A stretch of DNA of 64,000 bases, taken from the NCBI RefSeq assembly GCF_030034735.1, contig NZ_CP125370.1:2418001-2482000 (forward strand), read 5' to 3'. Under the pieces are notes generated by a model. The model made no database searches. It was not told where the DNA came from and saw only the letters and a list, made by a program, of their open reading frames with translations. Below are positions 9,793 through 19,730 of this stretch, piece after piece. The DNA is from Paenibacillus sp. RC334 (GTDB taxonomy: Bacteria > Bacillota > Bacilli > Paenibacillales > Paenibacillaceae). Numbering within the stretch: position 1 is the stretch's first letter; the number at the start of each line of letters is the position of its first letter. The position numbers and the translations under genes were made by a program.

Positions 9793-9913
9793 AGTGTACT
9801 TCCTCTTTCTGCTCAGATTTTTACAGCGATAATTTGCAAGAGCGGGTTTCGCTTCTGTCATTTTTGTCGTATAAAGGAGAAGGCTGGTGCCCGATTGCCC
9901 TTGTTGGGGTATA

Positions 9914-9954
9914 ATTATATCATTACTGCAGGATATTGGTAAAATCCCGCAGTA
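9914..9954. promoter_or_regulatory. Divergent control region: inverted repeat over a minus-strand promoter
   Basis: An 11-base inverted repeat with one mismatch (TACTGCAGGAT at 9924-9934, ATCCCGCAGTA at 9944-9954) overlaps a minus-strand promoter with TTACCA (9937-9942) and a perfect TATAAT (9914-9919), spaced by 17. A TATAAT also occurs on the plus strand at 9953-9958 and another at 10024-10029, but neither has a good -35 box. The rest of 9793-10092 holds no gene. It may bind a regulator shared by the two divergent units. Confidence 0.5.
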
Positions 9955-10092
9955 TAATAGGCTTCTTGGCTGTAATCAGGCTATTCGGGCATCATTTTCA
10001 GCTGGCTCTCATGTAAAACTCATTATAATTTAATAGTAGGGGAGTACAACTGTAATTTAGAATGAGAACTAACCGGCAAAGGGGTACAAGCG

Positions 10093-11898
10093 ATGTATAG
10101 TAGAGACAGAAAATGGTTTTTAGTCATCGGAATCATATGTGCAATGATCATGACCTCAATTTCGGCATGGCAGCCGCAGACGGCGAATGCCGCTTCAACC
10201 TCCGCCTCCAAGGTGGATGCGGTGCTGGTTGTCGATGTGAGTAATTCCATGAATACCAGTGATCCAGGCAAAATTGGCAATGAAGCCATGAAAATGTTCA
10301 TTGATATGCTGTCGACGCAAAATGACAAGGTCGGCATTGTAGCGTATACGGATGTCGTACAGCGCGAGAAGGCTTTGCTTAATATTACGTCCGAAGCGGA
10401 CAAGCAGGAACTGAAGTCGTTCATTGACGGGCTGAACCGGGGGGCGTATACTGACACCTCCGTAGGTGTCAAGGAAGCGATCCGCATTTTGCAGGATGGC
10501 AAGACAGCGGGACACGCGCCTATGATCGTCATGCTGGCCGATGGTAACAACGATTTAAATAAAACGACGGGCAGAACTGAAAGCCAATCCGATCAGGATA
10601 TGGCGAAGGCTGTGGCCGAAGCTAAAAATAGTGGCGTTCCCATCTACACCATCGGTTTGAATGCAGATGGAAAACTGAATAAAAACAAGCTCGCAGACAT
10701 TGCGCAGCAAACGGGCGGTAAATCTTTTATTACAAGCTCGGCGGATGACCTGCCGAACATCTTGAGTGAAATTTTCGCCAGCAATTTGAAGCTGAAGGTT
10801 GTTCCCTTGCAGTCCATTACGGCTAACGGCAACTATCAGGACGTTACGGTAACTGTACCGAACGATAGCGTGCTGGAGGCTAACATTTCGATTATGTCCT
10901 CCAAGCCGGTGGATGCGAGACTGATAGACCCGTCGGGCAACACCAAGCCGATTCCTTCAAGTGATGTACTGCTGTCCAAGTCGAAAAGCTACTCCCTGAT
11001 TAAGTTGCTCAAGCCTGTGGCTGGCGACTGGAAGCTCCAGGTCAAGGGAGTCCAGCAGGATCAGATTGATATTAATCTGGTGTTTAACTATGATTTGGAA
11101 CTGAAACTGGACGCACCGCCTGCCAAAGCTTACAAAAAAGGTGACGCAGTCCAAATTCGTTCCTACCTGACGAGTAACAACCAGCAGCTTCAGGATCAGG
11201 AACTGTATGCAAATATGAATGCAGTTTTGAAGGTCAAGGACCTTGATTCCGGTACAACGAATGAGGTTCCATTGAAGAATGAGGGGGACGCCTTTACCGG
11301 CTCCTACACGATACCGGATGAGCATGACTATGAACTGACCGTTAGAGCAGAGGAAAAGAGCTTCTACCGTGAAACCCAGCCTGTGACCATCAGTGCCAAG
11401 GCTGCGGCGGGCAGTGGCACGAATAACGGTACTACTACGGCGCCGGCAGCACCTGCCGAGAAGTCCAAACTGCTACCCCTCATTCTGTTGGGGCTGGGAC
11501 TGATCGTTCTGCTGATTGCAGCCTACTTTATCTGGAAGGCTGTCAAAAAAGCCAACCGCGGCTTTGTCGGACAAATCGTTTTGGAGATTCGGGACGAGAA
11601 TACCGGCGAAAAAACGTATCCGCAATACAAGAAGCTGAACACCTTCCGGGGTAAATTCAATCTGCACCAGTTGCTGCAACTGGCACCGGAATTTGCCGAA
11701 ACCGATAAGGTGGTGTTCACGCCAGGCAATCAGGACCGTATCATGGTGCGCAGCACTCCGGAGATTGCGATTGAAAAATCCGGACGCGCTGTAGATACAG
11801 GCAGTGGTCTTGAACTGAAAAACGGCGATCGCCTGACGATTCCGCTGGCAAGCGTGGACAAAACCATTTTGCTGGAATTCATTTCAGTAAACAGCTAA
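10093..11898 (+). CDS. Exported vWA-domain membrane protein, first gene of the tubulin/GTPase operon
   Basis: This is a 601-residue protein. Residues 1-33 form a signal peptide ending TANA. A von Willebrand factor A domain follows (about 42-240), with an intact metal-ion site VVDVSNSMNTSD (Asp48, Ser50, Ser52). Next come a beta-rich extracytoplasmic part (about 250-440), a Thr/Ala/Pro linker, one membrane helix (about 458-482) and a 115-residue cytoplasmic tail. The vWA domain therefore faces outside and the tail could contact the cytoplasmic GTPases encoded downstream. It is 24 bases before the tubulin-like gene. vWA domains bind proteins in a metal-dependent way; the ligand is unknown. The start is preceded by AAAGGGG. 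Confidence 0.8.
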   Translation: MYSRDRKWFLVIGIICAMIMTSISAWQPQTANAASTSASKVDAVLVVDVSNSMNTSDPGKIGNEAMKMFIDMLSTQNDKVGIVAYTDVVQREKALLNITSEADKQELKSFIDGLNRGAYTDTSVGVKEAIRILQDGKTAGHAPMIVMLADGNNDLNKTTGRTESQSDQDMAKAVAEAKNSGVPIYTIGLNADGKLNKNKLADIAQQTGGKSFITSSADDLPNILSEIFASNLKLKVVPLQSITANGNYQDVTVTVPNDSVLEANISIMSSKPVDARLIDPSGNTKPIPSSDVLLSKSKSYSLIKLLKPVAGDWKLQVKGVQQDQIDINLVFNYDLELKLDAPPAKAYKKGDAVQIRSYLTSNNQQLQDQELYANMNAVLKVKDLDSGTTNEVPLKNEGDAFTGSYTIPDEHDYELTVRAEEKSFYRETQPVTISAKAAAGSGTNNGTTTAPAAPAEKSKLLPLILLGLGLIVLLIAAYFIWKAVKKANRGFVGQIVLEIRDENTGEKTYPQYKKLNTFRGKFNLHQLLQLAPEFAETDKVVFTPGNQDRIMVRSTPEIAIEKSGRAVDTGSGLELKNGDRLTIPLASVDKTILLEFISVNS

Positions 11899-11922
11899 AC
11901 GAACCCTTAGGAGGTCAAATCT

Positions 11923-14900
11923 ATGAAACCAGTAGTTAGAGAGCATATCCAGCAATTAGACGTATCACTCGGCGGAGGGATCGTAAGCGATAAAATCAGG
12001 GTTGATACCATTGATAATCCCATTTTGATTATCGGACTCGGAGGGACGGGTATTGATGCCCTCCTCCGCTTGAAATATCAAATTAACCGCAGATTCAAGC
12101 TGCCAGCAGATCCGGTTTCCAAGAAAAAGAGCGAGAAGCCGGACAACGTGGAATTTCTCGCTTTTGAAACGAATGAGCAGGATCGCAACAAAAAATATAA
12201 AGGGATCGGCTTGGACCCAATCAACGAGTTTGTACTGCTGTCCAATGCGGAAATCGGCGGATTGCTGCAAAACCGCAGCATTTTGGAGCCGTACATTACG
12301 GATTGGCTGTCACCCGAGCTGAGCATTACCGATGGCATGAACGGGGCGGCAGGGGTGCGTCAGGCTGGACGTTTGCTGCTGTTCACCAAAATCAATCAAG
12401 TCGTGCAAAGCATTGACAAGAAAATCAAAACCCTGTCTGAAGGCACCAATAAGAAGCTGATGGTGTTCCTGCTGTCCGGTTTGTCCGGCGGTACGGGGAG
12501 CGGCACCTTCCTCGATATCTCGTATATCGTCAGAGGGATTATTGAGCGCGATTACGGCTCCGCAGGTGTAGACCGTGTAAATACATTAGGATATCTGTTT
12601 ACGCCGGACATTAACCTGGCGAACAAAAGCCTGAGCGAGCATACACGCGAATATATTAAAAAGAACGGCTATGCCGCGCTCAAAGAGCTGGACTACTGGA
12701 TGAATGTGGACAGCCGCAGTGAACGGTTCAAACAGCAGTATGGCAACATTTTGACCGTGAATTCACCGTTGCCGCCGTTTAATCTGTGTCATCTCATTTC
12801 AGCGACGAATACAGAAGGCAAGCTGCTGGAAAATGCCTATGATTACTGCATGAATGTCACCGCCGAGAACATCACCAACTTTATGGCGAGCGAGGAAAAG
12901 CAGTCAGGCGAAGAGTTTGCCATTCATGACTATATCAGCAACATTCGTACCAATATTGCACAAATGAACAAGGCATATCCTGCCAACTACGATTACAATA
13001 TTATCGGGGCTTCCTCGGCGGTACTGCCAATGGAGGAAATGACAACATATCTGGCTTACCGGATGTTCGGCAAAATGTCCAAAATGTTCGAGCAATCACC
13101 GAATCAAGAGGATGTCGAGAAGTTTGCCCGCAAGCTGGGCGTCGATCTGGACAGCATGATCAAAAACTTCGAATCTCGTGTTCCTGAACCGCTGCCGGGC
13201 TTTGAAAACAGTGAACGATTAAGCTACAACAATGTAGTCAAAATGCAAGTTGTGAATATGGATACCGAGCTGGAGCAGACCTTCCTGACACGTGCGCGTG
13301 AGGAATATATCAAGGCGAAGAAGCAGCTTCCGGGTGAAATTACGGGGCAGTTTACCGACCAAATCCGTCGGATGTTCCTGCATCCCGAGCAAGGTCCGTT
13401 TTATGTATCCCGTATGATTTATACGGAAAAAGGCTTTAGCTTGCTGAAAATGCTGCTTTCGTACATTGAGACGCTGCGTGAATCACTGCATCGTATCCCT
13501 ACGGATATTGAATGGGCGCGTGAGCAGGCGGGCGAAAAGCTGGGCGATGCCAAGAGCGCGTTCGTGTCCAAGGATAAAAAGAAAAATGCGTACATTGAAG
13601 CGAAAATCAATGAATACTGGCTTCGGGCCGATGTGGAGCGTACAGAGCAGCTTATTGAATTTTATGAAGACCTGTATGATCTGCTGAATAAGGAAAACAG
13701 CCGCATTTATAATGTATTTACTGAAATTTTGAATGCACTGAGCGCGATTTTCGAGAAGAATGGCGATCTGCTGATCAACGGCGAAGAACAGTCCGATCAC
13801 AGAGGCAACAAAACGTACTATTGGAATCTGGTCAGCGTGCCGGATATTTCCGAAGTCGTAACCAAGCTGCTGGATAAGCGTGATGGTGATGATCTGATTC
13901 GTGATTTTGCCCAAGAGTTGCTGGAAAATTCGGATCAATGGGTGAAGGATCAGGATATCGACATCATTAGTTCCATCTCCAACTTCCTGACCGACAAGTT
14001 CGGTGATCTGATTACCCGTTCGATGGAGGATTTCCTCGTGATGAAATACGGGCAGGATGAGGCCATTGAAAAATTCGTGGAGCGCTATATTGCAAGCAAG
14101 CTGGATGAAGAAGCTGTGCCTGTGTTCCATCTGAGCAATAGCTCCGGTAACCTGTATTTCCCGTCATGGGGTTTTGTCTCAGTTCCGGTGCAGTCGCCTA
14201 ATATTCTGAAAGGCGTTCGCAATTATCAAAATAATGCCATTGGTAAATCACACTTTACCATTAAAGAGAGTGAAGTCCGTAACCGGATTTTCTGGCTCAA
14301 TACGCGCAATGGTGTGCCGTTGTTTGTTTATACGCCGCTCAAGGTGTATGAAGAAAGCTATGAAAAAACGATTCTCGACCGGGAAGGTATTGGCCGCCAT
14401 CTGGTGCAAACAGGCCAGAATAACTGGACGAATTTGCCGTCACCGATTCCTGAAAAATCGTGGGGAGAAACGTATGTCAATTCGCGTGTACAAGCTTACA
14501 ATGCCCGCATCCGTAACGACTTCGACCGTGCCAAGTCACTTGGCGTGATCCGTGAGAAGGATGTTGACCAGAATACGAGCAGCCGCTTTACTGTGCTGCG
14601 TTCACGTGCGCTGGATCTGAATGGCCTGCTGGCAGGCTACGATATGCGTTTGCAAGAATCCAAGCCGAATCTGGGTGAGGTGAAGAGAGCGTGGTCTGAG
14701 CTGAAACGCCTGCTGGCTGAAGGGCTGGAACAGACGGGAAGCAAGGACATCTTTGGCAGCATCAATGAAGAGATGGCGAAGGAAAACCTGATTCGTTCAC
14801 CGGAGTTAACGCAGGTGGTTCGTGAAGAACTGGCGAAATATACCCAAATTGAAGCGAAGGCCGCCGAGCTGGAAGCCTTGCTGGGCAAATATCAGGATGA

Positions 14901-15312
14901 GGAAAAATGGCTGGATCAGTTCATTCAGGCACTCTATACCGACACGATTACGAAGAAAGGCGCTTTATACGTCTATGACCGTGACGAAGAGGAAGAGGCT
15001 TGGGAGCCATTTGCCAATGTCATGAAGAGTCGTAATTACGTGGAGTTTGAAGTGTTTACGAATTTCCGTGGTCTGGAAGAGAAAAAATATGCAGCTCTGA
15101 TGCGTAAGGCGGATCGCCGTGATGCTGTACTGACTTCGTCCGAGGATATTACGCCGCTCTTGGCGAAGCTGGATGAACTGGCTGGAATCTACTTGGAAGC
15201 CCGGAATCAATTGGAATATGAAAAGGTGGAGCTGGCTAACGGAGCGGAGCTCTATGCGTTCTACGCTCAAATGTCCGGGAAACTAAACGATATCCGTAGA
15301 AAGTTGAAGTAA
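11923..15312 (+). CDS. Large tubulin-like (Tubulin_2-type) GTPase
   Basis: This 1129-residue cytoplasmic protein has a tubulin/FtsZ-type nucleotide-binding N-terminal third. ILIIGLGGTGIDALLRLK lies near residue 30, and the tubulin signature in LSGLSGGTGSGTFLDISY is near residue 185 (GGTGSG being the G-box). The remaining 700 residues are mostly charged and helical, with coiled-coil-like stretches near 880-960. This matches the Pfam family described as tubulin-like (Tubulin_2), whose members are much longer than FtsZ and poorly studied. AGGAGG precedes the ATG. Its neighbours are two vWA proteins, a P-loop GTPase and a GAP1-like protein. Nucleotide-dependent polymerisation is suggested by family only. 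No truncation is seen. Confidence 0.82.
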   Translation: MKPVVREHIQQLDVSLGGGIVSDKIRVDTIDNPILIIGLGGTGIDALLRLKYQINRRFKLPADPVSKKKSEKPDNVEFLAFETNEQDRNKKYKGIGLDPINEFVLLSNAEIGGLLQNRSILEPYITDWLSPELSITDGMNGAAGVRQAGRLLLFTKINQVVQSIDKKIKTLSEGTNKKLMVFLLSGLSGGTGSGTFLDISYIVRGIIERDYGSAGVDRVNTLGYLFTPDINLANKSLSEHTREYIKKNGYAALKELDYWMNVDSRSERFKQQYGNILTVNSPLPPFNLCHLISATNTEGKLLENAYDYCMNVTAENITNFMASEEKQSGEEFAIHDYISNIRTNIAQMNKAYPANYDYNIIGASSAVLPMEEMTTYLAYRMFGKMSKMFEQSPNQEDVEKFARKLGVDLDSMIKNFESRVPEPLPGFENSERLSYNNVVKMQVVNMDTELEQTFLTRAREEYIKAKKQLPGEITGQFTDQIRRMFLHPEQGPFYVSRMIYTEKGFSLLKMLLSYIETLRESLHRIPTDIEWAREQAGEKLGDAKSAFVSKDKKKNAYIEAKINEYWLRADVERTEQLIEFYEDLYDLLNKENSRIYNVFTEILNALSAIFEKNGDLLINGEEQSDHRGNKTYYWNLVSVPDISEVVTKLLDKRDGDDLIRDFAQELLENSDQWVKDQDIDIISSISNFLTDKFGDLITRSMEDFLVMKYGQDEAIEKFVERYIASKLDEEAVPVFHLSNSSGNLYFPSWGFVSVPVQSPNILKGVRNYQNNAIGKSHFTIKESEVRNRIFWLNTRNGVPLFVYTPLKVYEESYEKTILDREGIGRHLVQTGQNNWTNLPSPIPEKSWGETYVNSRVQAYNARIRNDFDRAKSLGVIREKDVDQNTSSRFTVLRSRALDLNGLLAGYDMRLQESKPNLGEVKRAWSELKRLLAEGLEQTGSKDIFGSINEEMAKENLIRSPELTQVVREELAKYTQIEAKAAELEALLGKYQDEEKWLDQFIQALYTDTITKKGALYVYDRDEEEEAWEPFANVMKSRNYVEFEVFTNFRGLEEKKYAALMRKADRRDAVLTSSEDITPLLAKLDELAGIYLEARNQLEYEKVELANGAELYAFYAQMSGKLNDIRRKLK

Positions 15313-15315
15313 AGT

Positions 15316-17682
15316 ATGAGAGAGCAGTTGTTACGTTATGCGGCTGACTATGCAGCCGCAGAGGATCAATTCATCGGTAGCGGGGATGGACGCAGCAGCA
15401 TCCATTTCCCGTCCGTGTTTCTTTTTATCGGTGACCGTATGGGTCCGGCAATCAACACGATTGCAGATATCAACCGGACCAAGTGGGATAACAGTACGGG
15501 GGTAACGTACATTCACATCCGGTCGCAGGAGGATCATGCAACTGTAGATCGTCCGGTGGGTGCCATTGTCCATGCGGTAGCAGTACCGGAGGAAAGTAGC
15601 CACAAAACCGGACGACGTGATTTGCATCAGGCTTTTTATACACATGAATCGCAGTTGATTGAGCTTAACACCGCGTTGCGCCGGGCTAGTGGGAACTTGG
15701 CGGATTACGGTCGTTTGTATTCCTCGTTCGAGCGTGTCCATTTGTCGATCCTGACGACAGCCGACGATCCCATGAATGTATTGGTTCCCGAGATTACGCT
15801 GTTGGCGGAATACATTTTTGCGCAGTCCTTTAAGTCGGTACAGATGGATCTGTACGTATTGGTCAGCGAAAGCGATCAGACAGCCCAATTTGGCTATAGC
15901 AGCGCAGCATCAGTTGCTTTTATGAGAGAACTGGACTATATCCAAAGTCCGGATTATACGTTCACGGCGCCACTGCATATGACTGAGGACAAACTGACCA
16001 TTCCAGTATCTCATGCTCCGTCGCCGTTGTTCGATCTCGTCTATGTGCTGTCCGACAAGAACGAACGCGGTGTAACGGTGCCGAATAGCCTGCGAGAGAG
16101 CTGTGACATCATTTGCCATATTCAGCTTCTCAAAAACCGTTATCAGGCGGAAGATTCCTATCGTTCACAGGATGGGGGGTATAACAATACGTCGTTTAAA
16201 AACAACATTATGACGGAATCCGGGCGGCAGGGCTATGTGTCGGCTGGATTTTCCCGGGTCAAGCGCCCTAATGAGTCGATTGCGCTTACGGTGCTGCATC
16301 ACTTTTATGTGAAACTGCTGGCGCGTATGAGAATAGAGCAGGAATGGGATATACGCGATAAGCTGGATTATTTCGGTTTGGATGCTGCCGAGCGCAGCCG
16401 TACACGAAATGACCTCGTTCCTGGTAATGAGGCCATTATGGACATGAGCGCTTTAATGACCAGCGGAGCCAGCTACGGCTCGTTAAAGCGAATGACACTG
16501 CGCGAGGCGGAGGAAGCCTTGTTCGGACAGGGCTGTGAAGCCTTTTTCCGCGATAATTGTGAACGGATCGTACACAAACGGTTGGGGGATTTTCAGGCGG
16601 AATTATGTCTGCAAACGGCTGTGAACGAATCGGTCAAGGAGCACCCCAAGATCGGTTTGTTCGAGCTTACGGACTGGACGGATGAGAATAAGACCGGGAA
16701 TGTGCTTACCGCCATTCGAGGACTGATTCGAGATACGTCCAATGACTTGCAGATCAGCGCTGCTGAGCTGGATGCCCTGTATAGTGGACGAGTGGAAGAC
16801 CAGCCCTTTCAACGATTGCCGCTGATGGATAAACATAATGTGCGCAGCTTGATCCGTTACCTGACCGAGACGGTCTATGGGCACAAGCTGAACATGCTGT
16901 GGATTCAAACGGATCTGGAGCTACTTCGCCGTTATGAGCTGGCTCTTGAAAAATGGCATATGCAGGCGAAGCATATTACCGTACAGCTTGCCAATCTGGA
17001 GCGTGATCTGCATCAGGCTGCAACGGACAGCGTCCGTCAGGCTGACAGCTATACAGGTCAAAACCTGTTTGAGTACTATGAGCGTGTGACGGAGGATGTC
17101 ATGCGTGAGCTGGAGACCAAGCGGGGGAAAGCTGTATTCTTTGATGCCCGGCATATGGGTCCTGTATCCGGTTTGCTGGATGGCGGTCCGTCAAAGCTGG
17201 TGGATCGACTCACACAGACTTGCCGCACTCTGATCCTTAGCGCACAGCCGTTTAACCAGACATTCGAGGAAGAATTGCTGCGGCGGGCGAATGTGGCTGC
17301 TGCCTATGAAAATCGGCTGGTCGTTCCGAAGGATGAGCTGTTTAAAAAACTGTACCAAAGGCTGGAGGAAAACGGCGGTATTAACGTACGTTTGCTGGAT
17401 TACACTCATGAGCATCGGTATGAGGAAAAATATTTCTTTGGTGACTACGAAGGCGAATTTCTTCCTTATGCGCTGGATGTGGATATTACCTCGCGCATTT
17501 ACAAGCTGGGGTTTGTGCATGAGCGTCGCAGCAGCGGGGTAGAAAAGCTTCATTTGATGGGTGGTTTCCATCTGGAGGATCTGATGGTCTACCGCAACGG
17601 CAAGACGTATTATGAGACATATATCGCGAATGGTTTCGTGTTTCACGGGATCAACGCGGATCGGCTGCCGGAACTGCGGTAG
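15316..17682 (+). CDS. Uncharacterised 788-residue partner of the tubulin-like protein
   Basis: I do not recognise this protein. It begins three bases after the tubulin-like gene, so it is almost certainly co-translated. It is soluble and has no signal peptide. Hydrophobic beta-strand-like stretches at about 30-42 (FPSVFLFIGDRMG), 135-160, 175-185 (MDLYVLVSES) and 240-255 (LFDLVYVLSDKN) alternate with helices in the manner of a Rossmann-type fold. There is no glycine-rich tubulin or P-loop motif. It may be a degenerate tubulin-like paralogue that pairs with the active one, as tubulin subunits do, but that is speculation. The C-terminal half is charged and helical. Confidence 0.6.
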   Translation: MREQLLRYAADYAAAEDQFIGSGDGRSSIHFPSVFLFIGDRMGPAINTIADINRTKWDNSTGVTYIHIRSQEDHATVDRPVGAIVHAVAVPEESSHKTGRRDLHQAFYTHESQLIELNTALRRASGNLADYGRLYSSFERVHLSILTTADDPMNVLVPEITLLAEYIFAQSFKSVQMDLYVLVSESDQTAQFGYSSAASVAFMRELDYIQSPDYTFTAPLHMTEDKLTIPVSHAPSPLFDLVYVLSDKNERGVTVPNSLRESCDIICHIQLLKNRYQAEDSYRSQDGGYNNTSFKNNIMTESGRQGYVSAGFSRVKRPNESIALTVLHHFYVKLLARMRIEQEWDIRDKLDYFGLDAAERSRTRNDLVPGNEAIMDMSALMTSGASYGSLKRMTLREAEEALFGQGCEAFFRDNCERIVHKRLGDFQAELCLQTAVNESVKEHPKIGLFELTDWTDENKTGNVLTAIRGLIRDTSNDLQISAAELDALYSGRVEDQPFQRLPLMDKHNVRSLIRYLTETVYGHKLNMLWIQTDLELLRRYELALEKWHMQAKHITVQLANLERDLHQAATDSVRQADSYTGQNLFEYYERVTEDVMRELETKRGKAVFFDARHMGPVSGLLDGGPSKLVDRLTQTCRTLILSAQPFNQTFEEELLRRANVAAAYENRLVVPKDELFKKLYQRLEENGGINVRLLDYTHEHRYEEKYFFGDYEGEFLPYALDVDITSRIYKLGFVHERRSSGVEKLHLMGGFHLEDLMVYRNGKTYYETYIANGFVFHGINADRLPELR

Positions 17683-17752
17683 CAACATGGTAATCCTACG
17701 AGGAATTTGCAAATTCCTCCTACTTTAATTATGGAAGGAAGCAACGATTCTT

Positions 17753-19042
17753 ATGAAGCAGCGTAAATTTAATGTTCTCCTGCTGCTGTTCGGCTTGCTG
17801 GGCGCCGTAGTGGGCTTCATCATTGGAGAGCTGATTCTTAACAAACTGATAGGCCACTGGCCGCATATCATCGTGATTGGGCTGTATTTTGGCATCATGG
17901 CGCTGTGTATTGGCCTGGGATGCCTTATCGGCGAATGGATTTCGCCACAACTGAACGGGCCGTCATGGCGGCAGCGGTACTCCGGGTTGTCCTGGAAGCT
18001 GCTGGTCCCTGCTACGCTGGTGATGCTGTTCGTGGCAGGGCTGCTGCTGGAGCTGGGCTACCAGGTAAACCCCGAAGGTCGCAAAAGTGTACAGGATCTC
18101 GTGCTCGTCATTGATAATTCCGGGAGTATGCAGCAAACAGATCCCGACAATGAACGTCTGACAGCCGCCAAGAGTCTAATTGGCCAAATGGATGGAGACA
18201 AGCGGGTAGCCATCGTTTCCTTTGAGTCCACTGCGCAGTTGGTTCAGCCGTTTACCCCGATTGGCACAGATGCGGAGAAGCAAGCCGTTTATGCCAAGAT
18301 CGACAGCATGCAGACCTTAATGACAGGCGGCACAGAAATCGGTCTTGCCTTGGATGAAACCATCAAAGAAATCGAAACTCAGGGTAATGCGGAAAAGGGC
18401 TCTCTCGTTATTATGCTGTCTGACGGCTTTAGTGATCTGGATAGCCAGACGGCATTGGCTCCTTATATCGCCCGGCAGATTCCGATTAATACAATCGGTC
18501 TGAAGCTCGCTGAATCCGATGGTATAGCATTATTGCAAAATATTGCCCAAATGACGGGTGGAACTTACTTCAATGTGGCGAATGCCCAAGGTCTTACTCA
18601 GGCGTTCGGTAAAATTTATGACAAAATCGGCGATCGTACTCTGGTAACGGAGCGAACAGGTGAGTATGCGGATAGTCTGTATTTTGCTATTTACCGTGTA
18701 ACCGCACTGGTGATTATTGGAGTACTGCTGGGATTGGCACTCGGACTGATGTTCGATAACCGTTTTCTGGCGCGGAATTTCGCGATTGGCGGGGTTCCTG
18801 CCGGATTGCTGGCTGGCTTTATTTTGGAAAAGGGCCTGTCCGGCTCGCCCATCGGTGATTTGATGATTCGTTTGGTGGCAGCGCTCGTATTGGCGGCTCT
18901 AATCGCGGTCTTCTCGCTTGTGCTGCCGATTGCGGAAAATACTCGCCGTTCTTCCGGCGGAGGAAACCCCGGTGTGTCATCAGGTCGCAGGACAAGAGCG
19001 CCGGAAGGCCCGCCGCGTAATCGACGCAGCAGTGGATTTTAG
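17753..19042 (+). CDS. Polytopic vWA-domain membrane protein
   Basis: This 429-residue protein has three N-terminal membrane segments (about 8-28, 38-60, 82-102). A vWA domain follows (about 115-300) with an intact metal site VIDNSGSMQQTD near residue 122. Three further membrane segments (about 318-340, 345-365, 370-395) and an Arg/Pro/Gly/Ser-rich tail complete it. The layout resembles BatA-like proteins, but the six-helix arrangement and its neighbours differ. It is the second vWA gene of the operon and follows the 788-residue gene by 70 bases. The AAGGAAG site is slightly distant from the ATG. The vWA domain lies between helices 3 and 4; which side it faces is unclear. Confidence 0.78.
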   Translation: MKQRKFNVLLLLFGLLGAVVGFIIGELILNKLIGHWPHIIVIGLYFGIMALCIGLGCLIGEWISPQLNGPSWRQRYSGLSWKLLVPATLVMLFVAGLLLELGYQVNPEGRKSVQDLVLVIDNSGSMQQTDPDNERLTAAKSLIGQMDGDKRVAIVSFESTAQLVQPFTPIGTDAEKQAVYAKIDSMQTLMTGGTEIGLALDETIKEIETQGNAEKGSLVIMLSDGFSDLDSQTALAPYIARQIPINTIGLKLAESDGIALLQNIAQMTGGTYFNVANAQGLTQAFGKIYDKIGDRTLVTERTGEYADSLYFAIYRVTALVIIGVLLGLALGLMFDNRFLARNFAIGGVPAGLLAGFILEKGLSGSPIGDLMIRLVAALVLAALIAVFSLVLPIAENTRRSSGGGNPGVSSGRRTRAPEGPPRNRRSSGF

Positions 19043-19060
19043 AACGGGAGGCTGGAACTT

Positions 19061-19714
19061 ATGCAGTATAGGGATGCACAGCCCGGTGATCCTGTTATTT
19101 CGGAGCTGAGCCACAAAATTGACGACAACCGGGTTGTGCTTCGCTGGCAGTGGCCGGAAGGAGTCGCCGTGGTATTTATTGCGAAACAATTAGCCGATCT
19201 GGGTGTGAACGGGCAGGAGGATGCCGAAGCGTTGCCGCCTTTTTCAAGCCTTAAGCTCTTCACACGTGAGGAGTACAAGGCTGCTGGCAGCTACCGTGAC
19301 CGGATCGATGGCATTGGACGCGTGCGGTATACCGTGTATCCGGCTGTGCGGGAGGACGGAGATACTTTTGTGATCCGTCAGCAGGATGGAGCTAATCGGC
19401 TGGAATTGAGCACGGGTAAAGCTAAAATCAGATATGCGGTCCACCACAAAAAAGGCTGGTTTCGCAGCCGCAAAACGGTGCAGATTCAGGTGACGGCTGA
19501 AGTTCCTGTTCCGCAGGAGGCGCTTTGCTATGTGAAAAAGCGTGGTGGCTATCCGGCGGATCGGGAGGACGGAACCTTGTACCCGTTCACGGCACCATTT
19601 CCTGCGGGACGGAATGTGTTGCCCGCTGTGGAAGTGGGCGGAGATGAATATGTGCGGCTGTTTTTTACGGACGGCCAGAAATATGGCACGGTATATGAAT
19701 TAGTCCCTGAATGA
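19061..19714 (+). CDS. Beta-rich hypothetical protein of the tubulin/GTPase operon
   Basis: This is a 217-residue soluble protein of unrecognised family. It shows alternating short hydrophobic and polar stretches, for example NRVVLRWQWPEGVAVVFIAK near residue 23 and KTVQIQVTAEVPVP near residue 140, as in beta-sandwich or immunoglobulin-like folds. There is no signal peptide or membrane helix. It lies 18 bases after the second vWA gene and 16 before the GTPase gene, with a GGGAGG site before the ATG. This position and size would suit an adaptor between the vWA protein and the GTPase; that is inference only. Confidence 0.6.
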   Translation: MQYRDAQPGDPVISELSHKIDDNRVVLRWQWPEGVAVVFIAKQLADLGVNGQEDAEALPPFSSLKLFTREEYKAAGSYRDRIDGIGRVRYTVYPAVREDGDTFVIRQQDGANRLELSTGKAKIRYAVHHKKGWFRSRKTVQIQVTAEVPVPQEALCYVKKRGGYPADREDGTLYPFTAPFPAGRNVLPAVEVGGDEYVRLFFTDGQKYGTVYELVPE

Positions 19715-19730
19715 AAGGAGGCCGCAACCG

